From Glomus cerebriforme (taxonomy: Eukaryota > Glomeromycota > Glomeromycetes > Glomerales > Glomeraceae): DNA of 16,726 nucleotides. Of the stretch, positions 9,337 to 16,726 are shown one piece after another; position 1 is the first letter of the stretch; each line of letters starts with the position of its first letter. The notes beneath the pieces were generated by a model. It searched no databases and was not told where the DNA came from. It saw only the letters and a list, made by a program, of their open reading frames with translations. Location: assembly GCA_003550305.1 (NCBI GenBank), contig QKYT01000801.1, positions 4,645 to 21,370 of the forward strand, in the 5' to 3' direction. Both the position numbers and the translations under genes were made by a program.

Positions 9337-9425
9337 GCCCGGTTAGTTCAGTTGGTTAGAACGCCACAACACAAATTTAAACAATTTTAAATCGTGGAAA
9401 CGCGGGTTCAATTCCTGCACTGGGC
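9337..9425 (+). tRNA. tRNA-like copy 3, shorter insert
   Basis: Same acceptor, D-arm and T-arm sequences as copies 1 and 2, with the A and B boxes unchanged. The A/T insert in the anticodon arm is 8 nt shorter than in the other two, so all differences I see are in the insert. Length variation confined to the insert fits an intron or an unconstrained spacer. A 10-T run follows (9426-9435), then a (TA)n tract and the second GC-rich hairpin. The anticodon is again not assignable. Confidence 0.55.
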
Positions 9426-9474
9426 TTTTTTTTTTGCAAGTATATATAAATATATATATATAAAAAAAAAAAAT

Positions 9475-9535
9475 TGCTGCGGTTAATCGCTATGCCATTT
9501 TCTGCGGCGATACTGGGGAGTGATTAACCGCAGCA
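9475..9535. repeat. Second copy of the GC-rich hairpin
   Basis: TGCTGCGGTTAATC (9475-9488) and its perfect inverse (9522-9535) flank a loop almost identical to that of the copy at 7863-7931, except that CGCTAATT is present once less. The orientation relative to the preceding plus-strand tRNA-like sequence is the same. Unlike the first copy it is followed by unrelated sequence, not by another tRNA-like unit. Confidence 0.7.
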
Positions 9536-10299
9536 AGTGAGATATACTGTATGTACTTTCTATCATTAACCAACTCTATCAAATCTGATCAAGTAAATTT
9601 TGATACTATTTTGATCTTGCAGAGGAAGTAAAAAATTTTAAAGTAATATTGACTTCCATGTAATAAAATAAAATTACAATAAAGAATAGTATGGAACTAT
9701 TTCAGTTATAATATTGATTTTGATAATTTAAGCTATTTATTATATAACGGCAACTTTTTCAAAATCATTAATATTGATTCAAAAGTTATTATTCGAACTG
9801 TATATGACATGCGAGTATACTGAATAAATGACTCAAAGATATGCAAGTCTATATTACATATATTACATTATGGGTAATGTAGCAAATAAATTATGACAAA
9901 AATAGTTTAAAAATCTAGATTGTTATTTGTTTTTTATTTTTTTTTTTTGATTTATGAATTCAACCTTTGGTTATTATTTCTGTATTATCAAAAAACTTTA
10001 AAGAAACTTTTAGTGATCGGTTATTTCTTCATAACAATCAAATTAAAAATTTATGAAAATTCATCCAAAACAATTAAGGAAATTTTTTTACTTCACCAGA
10101 AATTTTTAATTGCATGAAATAGAAAAAAACTTTTTAAGTACATTTATATTTTTAAGTTTAAAATCAATGTTTTATTAAAAAAAACATACAAGTTTATTTA
10201 ATGAATTTTGACTTTATTATTTTAATAATTTAATTCTATACAATCATTAACAAAAAAAGTCTTTCATTAACAGTAATCTGCTAAGAAAATATTTTTTTC
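9536..10299. other. AT-rich intergenic stretch downstream of the second kinase
   Basis: No gene is supported. A 7-bp hairpin (TACATTA / TAATGTA, 9864-9881) is present. The open frame around 9920-10117 is Phe/Leu/Ile/Lys-rich with no motif, and I treat it as chance. Confidence 0.5.
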
Positions 10300-12092
10300 T
10301 TAAAAATTTTCCTCACTTTTAGATTCATCATTTTGATCTAAAAAAAAAATAGAATAATTATGTTAGCATAAACAAAGTTTGATACATTAGTAAAAAAAAT
10401 TTACCATTTTCGTTAATTTTCAATCGAGAAATATCAATATGTAGATTTTCTATCAAATAAAATAAAAATTATTAGATTTTTTTTTAAAAGATTTTTTAAA
10501 CAAATAAAAATTTACATTATTTACCCGAATATTCTGTGCTTATAATATTATCGTATTGTTTGTAATAATCAACTGAATTTTTTGGTTCAGGAAGATTATT
10601 AAAATTAAGTAATCTACTTATATAAATAGCTTCAGAATGTGTTTTGTATGATGTTAATGCTATACTAGTCGAAGGTGCACTACTCGTTTGTAGATTATTA
10701 TCATTAATTTCATCTGCTTCTTTAATTTGTCTTTGTAATTCTGTTTGATCTTCAAAATTAAAGCGCCATTGATATAAAATATCCCACACTTCATTTGCTG
10801 TTGGACGATTTAACTGAATTGCATCTAAGCATCTTTTAATTAAATGTACAATCAATTGAGGTACTTTAATATCAAACCTTGGTCTAAGTCCTTGGCAAAT
10901 TTTTACTGCTAAATCTTGATTATGGCTTACATCATGATAAGGAGGTAAACCAGAAAATACTTTATACATAATTAGGGCCATGACATATATTACCTAATAT
11001 TAGTTTCATAAGAGGTCCTACCCCTCCCCCCTCTAGGTAAGATTTTTTCAACCAATAATATTTAAATATATATATAGTATTAATTTTGACCAATAAAAAT
11101 GCATAATTTTGTGTCACGTAAGATTTTGTTTTACCCCCCCACCCCCTAAAATATTACCTAATAAATGCCACGCCCCTTATACCAAAACTATAAATATCAG
11201 TAGCTTTGGTATAATTTTGTCCTCTTAAAATTTCAGGAGCAATATAAGGTAAAACGCCATATGTACTATTTTTGTATTTTCTGTTGCAATATAATCTGCA
11301 GGTTTACATAATCCCATATCAGTTATATAAGCATTACCAAATATAAATATTCCATGTGTATGAAGTATATTGCCAATATGTAAATCTCGATGAATTAGCT
11401 CATTTGAATGAATTACATTAAGCCCATTTGCAATCCAATATAAATTTCTAATCTTATCCAACCAACTTAATTTAACATTTGTATCTAAATAATTTCGTAA
11501 ACTTCCATTCTCTGCATATTCCAAAACCATCATATAATTTTTTGTATCTGGATCTTGAGTTATTCCATAAAGTCTAATAATAGAAGAATAAGAACCATCA
11601 TAAATTTTATGATGAGAAGTAATCTAAATTGTACATTTTATAAAAAATAAATTAGTAAAAATTATACTTCAAAAATTCATTAAATGGTAAATTAATTTAT
11701 ACCTCATTGATAAATTCTAATCTAACATTTTTTGAATTATTTAAACTTTTTAGAGCTACATCCATATTTGGATATGGTCGTTTCCAATTTTGATTTTTAT
11801 TACCCCAATGATTTATATTTCCATCAATCCAATTTGCTCTATACACTTTGCCAAACCCGCCTTTTGCAATATATTCAATATCATAAAATCTATCATAAGG
11901 TATCCACTCTAATACTTNATANTNATNANTTGCTGATAGCTGAGTATGTTGAATAAATTTGTCAATATCATCATTACCACTGGTCCAATTTTTGAAATTT
12001 TGTTGTAATCGTTTTGCGTTACATGTGTTACACCAATACAATTCACTTTTATGTTTACATTCTTCACATGTTTTAGACATTTTTGAACCCAT
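10300..12092 (-). pseudogene. Zinc-ribbon protein kinase, Rhizophagus expansion type, split by a MITE
   Basis: Minus-strand exons: 12092-11703, 11623-10525 (interrupted by a 205-bp insertion at 10973-11177), 10449-10405 and 10337-10300, with GT-AG introns of 79, 75 and 67 nt that join in phase. The start gives a zinc ribbon (C9, C12, C21, C24) and WTSGNDDIDKFIQ; five N bases blur residues 55-59. The kinase domain follows: GGFGKV (about 78-83), ALK with Lys115, LEYAENGSL, HRDLHIGNIL, ITDMGLCKPADY in place of DFG, YGVLPYIAPEIL, DIYSFGI, then after the insertion SGLPPYHDVSHNQDL, LIKRCLDA and NRPTANEVWDIL. The tail has HSEAIY, LPEPKNS and IDISRLKIN and ends at a TAA at 10302-10300. It is broken by a 1-nt deletion in a T-run at 11269-11273 and by the insertion. 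ATG at 12080 is an alternative start. A cytosolic signalling kinase when intact; substrate unknown. Confidence 0.9.
10975..11177. mobile_element. 203-bp MITE inserted in the kinase gene at TA
   Basis: The terminal repeats are about 28 bp with about seven mismatches: AGGGCCATGACATATATTAC at the left against AGGGGCGTGGCATTTATTAG read inward from the right, both continuing into TAATATT. TA flanks it on both sides (10973-10974 and 11178-11179). Removing the element and one TA rejoins the kinase frame exactly (FGI to IMYKVF), which fixes both the edges and the target duplication. The interior has two C-rich tracts and no ORF. TA duplication fits Tc1/mariner-type or similar MITEs; the family was not named. 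Confidence 0.85.
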
Positions 12093-12339
12093 AGTTTGAT
12101 AATTTAGTTTAAATAAACTTTATTGCAATTAAAAAATAAATCAGAAGAACAGAAAGATTATTAAAAAAAAAAGAAAAAAAGTTATTTTAAAAAAGAAATT
12201 ATTTTTATGCATAGATCGAAATATTTCTAAATCAAGCTATAAATGGTCTCAAATTCTGTGTAACAAATACCATGCTACAATTTTAAAATTTTACTGCGCT
12301 GAAATATTAAAGTAAGATCGACATATTAAAATAAAATGA
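12093..12339. other. Upstream flank of the zinc-ribbon kinase
   Basis: AT-rich sequence between the kinase start and the next repeat. A purine-rich tract (about 12145-12200) lies 50-110 bases upstream of the ATG. I cannot identify a TATA box or other specific promoter element with confidence. Confidence 0.35.
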
Positions 12340-12510
12340 TGGGTTGCTATGCCCAAATGTGATTTTGTTTTGGGATATTTCCAAATTGAAATTTTAATTT
12401 TGTGCTTCCCAAATCAGAATTATCGATTTAGAATATCCATGTCCAAAATATAATTGTATCTCATACCCAACTTGGGATATCCCAAATCAGATCTGGAGCA
12501 TGATCACCCA
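12340..12510. mobile_element. Probable small MITE with TGGGT ends
   Basis: The left end (TGGGTTGCTATGCCCAAATG, then TGATTT and TTGGGATAT) resembles the inverted right end (TGGGTGATCATGCTCCAGAT, then TGATTTGGGATAT). The resemblance spans about 40 bp with mismatches and a 4-nt gap. The interior repeats 'GGGATAT' and 'CCAAAT' words. It is about 170 bp long with no ORF. No clear target duplication is seen. Confidence 0.5.
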
Positions 12511-12548
12511 ATGCCCTAAATTCAACCATATTCCAAATCCATCTGAGT

Positions 12549-13205
12549 ATTGTAAAAAAAATGTGATTTTATCAAGAATAATTAGAAATTTAATAATGCG
12601 CAGTATATTATCACTTATATGTTCATTTCTAAGACTGTTAATAGTAATATATAAACACGATAAACATTTTTCAACCAAAACGTGAATTAGTATATTCATC
12701 TCCGTAGTTAAATCTCCTAATATGAAACTAGAACGTTAGAAATAAAGTGAGAATTCTAAATCTCACCAAGTGGTGCGTGACTAAGGTAAAAAAAGGGTTA
12801 TGACTTAGCTTTTAGTAAAATTTATAGACTATTTTAGCCGACATAGTTTTGTAAAATTGTTTAATTATTGCACTCAATTATTTTATAAATTCAAACTATT
12901 TTTTTTTTCTACAAAGTTAATAACTAGTGATTTTGATATTTATCTTTAATGATAACTGTATTGTGTACCACGTTTCAACTTTTTTAGCTTGGTTTACCTT
13001 GGTAATTACATTTAGATTATATATAAATGAAAGCTCACATTAAGACAAATTTATACCATTCTGTGGAATTTTCAATTTGAGTAGCTCTCGGTGATACCGA
13101 CTCTCATTTTTTTAGTTCTATTGAAATTTAACCAAAAATATATCTCCAAAATATTTACCACTGTTTAAAAAAAAATTTATATATTATAGAGAAAAATTAG
13201 GTTGA
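12549..13205. mobile_element. Truncated second copy of the ORF-less element
   Basis: Matches 8136-8938 in the same orientation through many shared blocks, from TGTAAAAAAAATGTGATTTT at the start to TATTATAGAGAAAAATTAGG near the end. It lacks the outermost arm, the tRNA-like and hairpin ends, and the right arm, and has several internal indels (for example, it lacks about 40 nt found at 8460-8500). Together with the other copy it brackets the zinc-ribbon kinase pseudogene. Confidence 0.75.
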
Positions 13206-13460
13206 AAGAAAATAAAAAAACTCTGAAAAATAAAATGATTTAAATTTTGCTATAAAAAATTTATCTAACAACACAGCTAATGAAAATTACTGAAAAATTT
13301 TTAATTATCACTTTTAAAGTATTATCAAGAAATAAATAACATGTATTCATACTTCATATTGTATTTTATTTATTGGCTCGCAAATGCACCAATATTCGCA
13401 TCAATCAACAAATCTTTTAGTAGTGTAATAAGTTAAACTTGAACGTAACAAGAAGCTAAT

Positions 13461-13550
13461 TTTTTTTTTTAAAAAAAAAATTGTTTGGTCAGATAATTTA
13501 ATGGATAATCAATAAAATAATACAGTAAATTATCCGGTCGGCCAAAACAA
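13461..13550. repeat. T10A10 palindrome beside a 70-bp fold-back sequence
   Basis: Ten T then ten A at 13461-13480 are followed by TTGTTTGG...GATAATTTA, which is inverted as TAAATTATC...CCAAAACAA ending at 13550. The arms are about 20-25 bp and imperfect. It looks like a miniature fold-back element; function unknown. Confidence 0.45.
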
Positions 13551-14148
13551 TTATAGAAATTACAGAAATAGAATATATCAACGTACATGTTGTAGATAAA
13601 AGATTTTGGCTACATATAAAAAACAAAAAAAAGAAAAGTCTAAAAATGCATCTTTTTTCATTTATAATATTTTATTAAAGAAAATATTAATACAAAATAT
13701 TTATTATTTATATTTCCAAGTAAACAATAATTTTCTATTTTATAATTGCATAAAATATTATATTTGTTTCTTCGAAATATAATATTTATACATTTCTTTT
13801 GTTATCAATCATAAAAAACTTGCGAAATATCTAAAAATAAATGGATACTTTTGTCGGGTTAAACCAATTGTATGTCCTCCTTTATAGGTTGGCCATAACT
13901 CATAACACTTTTTCATAAATTATATTTATGATTTGATTCACAAACAGTAAAACGGGAATGTTGGTGGCTTGGTGCTGGCTCCGATGGCCATACTATTTTA
14001 AATGTAGGATACATATTTTTTAATGGATTACCCATCTCACATTTTCATCAAAACCTGCTGCTAACCGCCAGTTTCAATTCCACCACTACTCACGCCTGCG
14101 TAATTTAACTGGAATTAAGAGTAGAGGTTAGAACCGAATTGGATTTTT
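13551..14148. other. Non-coding stretch with a GC-richer patch
   Basis: No gene is supported. The patch at about 13940-14120 is less AT-rich (for example GTTGGTGGCTTGGTGCTGG) but has no useful open frame on either strand. It could be the remnant of another element; no terminal repeats were found. Confidence 0.4.
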
Positions 14149-14262
14149 CAAACTGGTTTTAAAATGATTATAACCGGTTTGTAATTTGATTAATCAGTTT
14201 TTATTACGACCAGTTTAAACTGATTAACCGGTTATATCAAACCAGTTTAATCTGATTAATCC
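14149..14262. repeat. Cluster of AAACYGGTT and TGATTAATC motifs
   Basis: Within 114 bp, AACTGGTT, AACCGGTT (twice, palindromic) and ACCAGTTT (twice) alternate with five TGATTA words, two of them TGATTAATC, in both orientations. One further combination (AACCGATTAATCAG) occurs at 15127-15140. This arrangement resembles the subterminal motif arrays bound by DNA-transposon transposases, but no transposase is encoded nearby. Confidence 0.55.
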
Positions 14263-14321
14263 TTTTTTTTTTAACTAAAGGATTCATCGCCATTATACCT
14301 CTCAATTCGGCGCAGCGTGGT

Positions 14322-14590
14322 GACCCGCAGCACCTCTGCACCTGACCATTTGAATTACCATTTCGAAACTAAACTGTTAAAAAAAAAGGAAGTAATGAAA
14401 GAAAAAATTAATGAATTCGAAATAATCGAAAAAATAATCAAAAAAAAAAAACTATTACCAACATGACGACCCGCAGCACGCATCTGTTTCGAAATCCCAT
14501 TTTTGAAGCTAACTGCAAAAAAAAAAGAGGGAAAAAAGATAATTTTAATTAGTAAATTCAAAATAATTGAAATAATTAATTAAAAAAAAA
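14322..14590. repeat. Imperfect tandem repeat, period about 145 bp
   Basis: GACCCGCAGCAC occurs at 14322-14333 and 14467-14478, and each copy is followed by related sequence: a (T/C)CCATTT or ACCATTTC segment, GAA..TAACTG or GAAACTAAACTG, an A-run with GG, an A/T-rich spacer containing AAATTC(G/A)AAATAAT and another A-run. ATTCGGCG words flank the pair (near 14305 and 14600), suggesting further partial units. Confidence 0.6.
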
Positions 14591-15162
14591 CACCTATACC
14601 GATTCGGCGAACCAACACTAAAAAAATCGTGCCTTTGTTTCCTAATTAATATATGTTTTTTTTTAGTATGAGATTTTTTTTATTTATTTATTTTAATATA
14701 ATACTGTTTCCTAACTAATAAATTAATGATAAATTGCAACTTATTATAATGTAATTTATTAAGAAACTTTATTAAAAAAAGACAATATTGTTAAAAAAAA
14801 AAAAATTCATGTCATGTATAGAGAATTTTTTTCTTTTCCGTCCATTAAAATTTTATTATCATTCTGGTGTGAGGGGCCGGCATAGGCTGGCATTAAATTT
14901 TTTATTTTAAATCTGAGCCTGCATTTTCAATCATGATAAATAGTATGATTTATAACATTTTAATATAGCAGTTAGTAAATTTTACCAATATTTTATTAAC
15001 TATAAATTTTTAATTATAAACAAATAAAAACTATAAACTACCTGTTTATATCGCAGCTTATTTCTGGAATATTTGTTATGTACACATTTTACAATAAATT
15101 TTTAAAAATTTAAAAAAAAAAACTTAAACCGATTAATCAGTCCTGGAGATTGGACTCTCGGA
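14591..15162. other. AT-rich stretch upstream of the lysine-rich ORF
   Basis: No gene is seen until the frame of the next CDS opens near 15121. An imperfect GC-rich hairpin (GCCGGC-ATAG-GCTGGC, 14876-14891) stands out from the AT-rich background. The last 40 bases are open in frame with the following CDS but contain no ATG. Confidence 0.45.
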
Positions 15163-15639
15163 ATGAGAAAAGAGAGACTATATCACCAGGCAACAATACA
15201 TGATATAGCAGACGATCTGAAAGAAAGTGACTTGTACTACAACACGAATTTGTTGGTGTGTCCATACAGGTCGATCAAGATAGTTAAAGACAACAAAGGC
15301 AAAAGGAAACTTATAGGTTTCTTTAAAAAACAATTAGATGTCAATAAGGCATGTCAAGCTACTTTAGACATCAAAGGTGTCGAATACAAATGGATTAGAG
15401 ACAATTATAAGCCAGATAAGAAGAAGTCAGCAGGCAAATATAAAAGAAATTCTAATTCATTAAAGAACTCGGACAAGAAAAAATCAAAGAAGAATTTATT
15501 GTTGAACAAAAAGAACAAGAAAAATAAGTACGGAGGGAAACAAGACAGCATAGCGGATGTCTTGGTAAAAAAAGCCTTATCAAAAATATTGGAAGGGCAT
15601 ACAAAGTCCAAGTCAAGAAAAGAAAAACAAGGTTTGTAG
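15163..15639 (+). CDS. Lysine-rich protein with RRM-like N-terminal half, 158 residues
   Basis: An intact single-exon frame with clearly lower A/T content than its surroundings. Residues 1-85 look globular, in the order beta (QATIHDI), helix (ADDLKESDL), beta (YRSIKIVKDNKG), beta (KRKLIGFFKKQL), helix (VNKACQATL), beta (VEYKWIRD), which resembles an RRM-type fold with 'KRKLIGFF' where RNP1 would be. From about residue 86 the chain is dominated by Lys, Ser and Asn, fitting a nuclear-localisation or nucleic-acid-binding tail. ATG at 15163 is the first available start, but the frame is open back to about 15121 (through SPGDWTLG), so the 5' end may be missing. It could be the ORF1 protein or a fragment of a retroelement; function not established. 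Confidence 0.55.
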   Translation: MRKERLYHQATIHDIADDLKESDLYYNTNLLVCPYRSIKIVKDNKGKRKLIGFFKKQLDVNKACQATLDIKGVEYKWIRDNYKPDKKKSAGKYKRNSNSLKNSDKKKSKKNLLLNKKNKKNKYGGKQDSIADVLVKKALSKILEGHTKSKSRKEKQGL

Positions 15640-16371
15640 TGGTAGTAGGTCTAAATAGATGGGATATAACTAGTAAGCTAAAATGGTCTATTAAAGAAAT
15701 TAGGCCTGATTCACGTGAAAATTATATGTTATAACAGACTTCGATCTGAAAATAACTTTTTCTATTATAGTTTTTTATTTTTTGTTTAGCCACATGATTT
15801 GTAATAAAGTGAGTATAGATAGTTTAGATAGTAAGGTAGAATTAGGATAAATTTAATTGTATACTTATAAATCTGATATTCGATACCAGTTTTAAACTCT
15901 AATTAAGANTACATACCTTCAATATTATCATCATCTTTATCAAAAAGTCACTATCTATCTCTCAGTCACGTTTTTATATAATAAATTCATATGGTTAACT
16001 ATAAAATATCTTTAATAAAACTTCATTATGATTGGTTCTGATATTTCACATGACACAATAGCAGAATGGATTTAATAAGTTACAAACTATGTGATTAATC
16101 ACGCTATGTGAAATCTAATATTAGTATATTACCTAATTATAGACCAAAAAATAAAAAAAAAATAAGAAATTATGATCTAATACGTAATGCGTAAAAAATA
16201 TGGATTTTGACTCGTGTGTACCATTATACTTTACTTGGTTAGCTCATTAGCCAATAAATCTAAATTAAATAGTACATTGCGCAATCAATAATAGAAATAC
16301 CTTTGCAAATTTTACCAAAGGTAAAAAAAATAATGAAGGAATAAAAATAATAAAAAAGGTCATAATTACTA
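15640..16371. other. Non-coding stretch after the lysine-rich ORF
   Basis: The first 100 bases keep a slightly higher GC content and may be the continuation of the same degenerate element. The rest is AT-rich with no gene. One N is present at 15909. Confidence 0.4.
16043..16114. repeat. Inverted repeat with an inner perfect palindrome
   Basis: ATTTCACAT (16043-16051) and ATGTGAAAT (16106-16114) are a perfect 9-bp inverted repeat. GTGATTAATCAC (16091-16102) is a 12-bp palindrome inside it. A small fold-back element or a binding-site cluster; there is no further support. Confidence 0.4.
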
Positions 16372-16643
16372 CTTTTTCTTGGTTGTCAATTTCCATTTTT
16401 TCAAATATAATGCTTTGGAAAATCAATATAGCGCAAATTTGTAATTATAGAATTCTCTTAATAGTAGCATTATTTCATCATTTGATTACAATGTCTGAAG
16501 ATTATTGTGGCATGATGATTTTTTTAAATAAAATAAAAATACATTCATTCTGAATGATACGAATTTACATTTTTGTAAAAAATAAAATAGAAAATTCATT
16601 TAAGAAACAAATATGGAATGCTTTCTAATACTTTTTTAATATT
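16372..16643. repeat. Right arm of the long inverted repeat bracketing the window
   Basis: This is the inverted counterpart of 1-268. Its outer edge, at least to 16643 (ending TTTTTTAATATT), matches the first base of the window. Within it, the 47-codon stretch starting ATG-CTT-TGG and ending at a TGA keeps the same frame as in the left arm without indels, although the base differences are all replacements. Beyond 16643, 83 bases without a recognised feature end the window. Confidence 0.8.
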
Positions 16644-16726
16644 GGTGATTTATGTTAATCACTCTTACTCCATACATACTTTATGACTCTCGATTTGGGT
16701 AAAAATTCTGATAGTCAAAATCCCAG

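Larger units (their letters stand above)
7863..9535. mobile_element. Compound fold-back element with tRNA-like sequences in its arms
   Basis: Reading inward from both ends, the order is the same: GC-rich hairpin, A/T run, tRNA-like sequence, then an arm of about 165 bp (8089-8255 against 9143-9310), beginning TGGAGTTTTATTTTAATTG on the left and its complement on the right. The arms enclose about 890 bp without an open reading frame. This makes one inverted repeat of several hundred bases with embedded polymerase III promoters. No transposase is encoded, so it would be non-autonomous. A truncated, same-orientation copy of the interior and part of the left arm lies at 12549-13205. No target duplication was recognised, and copy 1 of the tRNA lies outside this unit. 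Confidence 0.65.

Noticed and set aside
9920..10117. Open frame of 65 codons, Phe/Leu/Lys-rich
   Set aside because: A/T-driven composition, no recognisable motif, non-ATG start.
12500..12685. Open frames on both strands across the start of the second element copy
   Set aside because: Both cross the boundary between a MITE and the repeated element and are not conserved in the other copy at 8136-8300.
8136..13205. The two direct copies as LTRs of one retrotransposon
   Set aside because: No reverse transcriptase, integrase or gag-like frame lies between them; the intervening DNA is a host-type kinase pseudogene, and the first copy lies within inverted arms.
14149..14590. CRISPR-like regularly spaced repeats
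   Set aside because: The motifs are palindromic words at irregular spacing plus a two-unit tandem repeat, in a eukaryotic context; not a CRISPR array.

Overview
The window is very AT-rich, intron-containing eukaryotic DNA. The best guess for the source is an arbuscular mycorrhizal fungus of the Rhizophagus type (Glomeromycotina). That guess rests on two broken protein-kinase genes whose motifs match the huge kinase expansion I know from those fungi (a CxxC...CxxC zinc ribbon then a 'WTSGN..IDKFIQ' segment, an HRDLHxxNIL loop, ITDMGL in place of DFG, and 'HSEAIYTSRLL...LPEPKNS'-type tails). Short GT-AG introns of about 60-90 nt, simple-sequence tracts and many small inverted-repeat elements fit as well. 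No database search was possible, so the organism call is an inference.

Layout. Positions 1-268 and 16372-16643 are the two arms of a diverged inverted repeat that brackets nearly the whole window. Positions 643-1257 hold two GC-richer, coding-like islands on opposite strands that I cannot name; both look like gene remnants. A plus-strand kinase pseudogene runs from 3183 to about 6069: four introns, a kinase domain, a linker with a duplicated unit and a large C-terminal helical region, broken by about five frameshifts and three in-frame TAA codons. Positions 7717-9535 form a compound fold-back structure: three tRNA-like sequences with good A and B boxes (two face each other around a GC-rich hairpin, the third mirrors the second), surrounding an ORF-less element with arms of about 165 bp. 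A truncated second copy of that element lies at 12549-13205. Between the copies is a minus-strand kinase pseudogene (12092-10300) with a clear five-exon structure, one homopolymer frameshift and a 203-bp MITE inserted at a TA dinucleotide. The last third has more small repeats, a 145-bp tandem repeat, a cluster of AACCGGTT/TGATTAATC-type motifs and one intact ORF (15163-15639) for a lysine-rich protein with an RRM-like N-terminal half.

No operon or pathway is present. The window reads as accessory genome: recently dead members of an expanded signalling-kinase family eroding among MITE-type and fold-back elements. Several lesions lie in A/T homopolymers, and six bases are N, so some frameshifts could be consensus errors; the MITE insertion and the TAA codons are harder to explain that way. 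The most unusual part is the tRNA/hairpin/fold-back assembly at 7717-9535.
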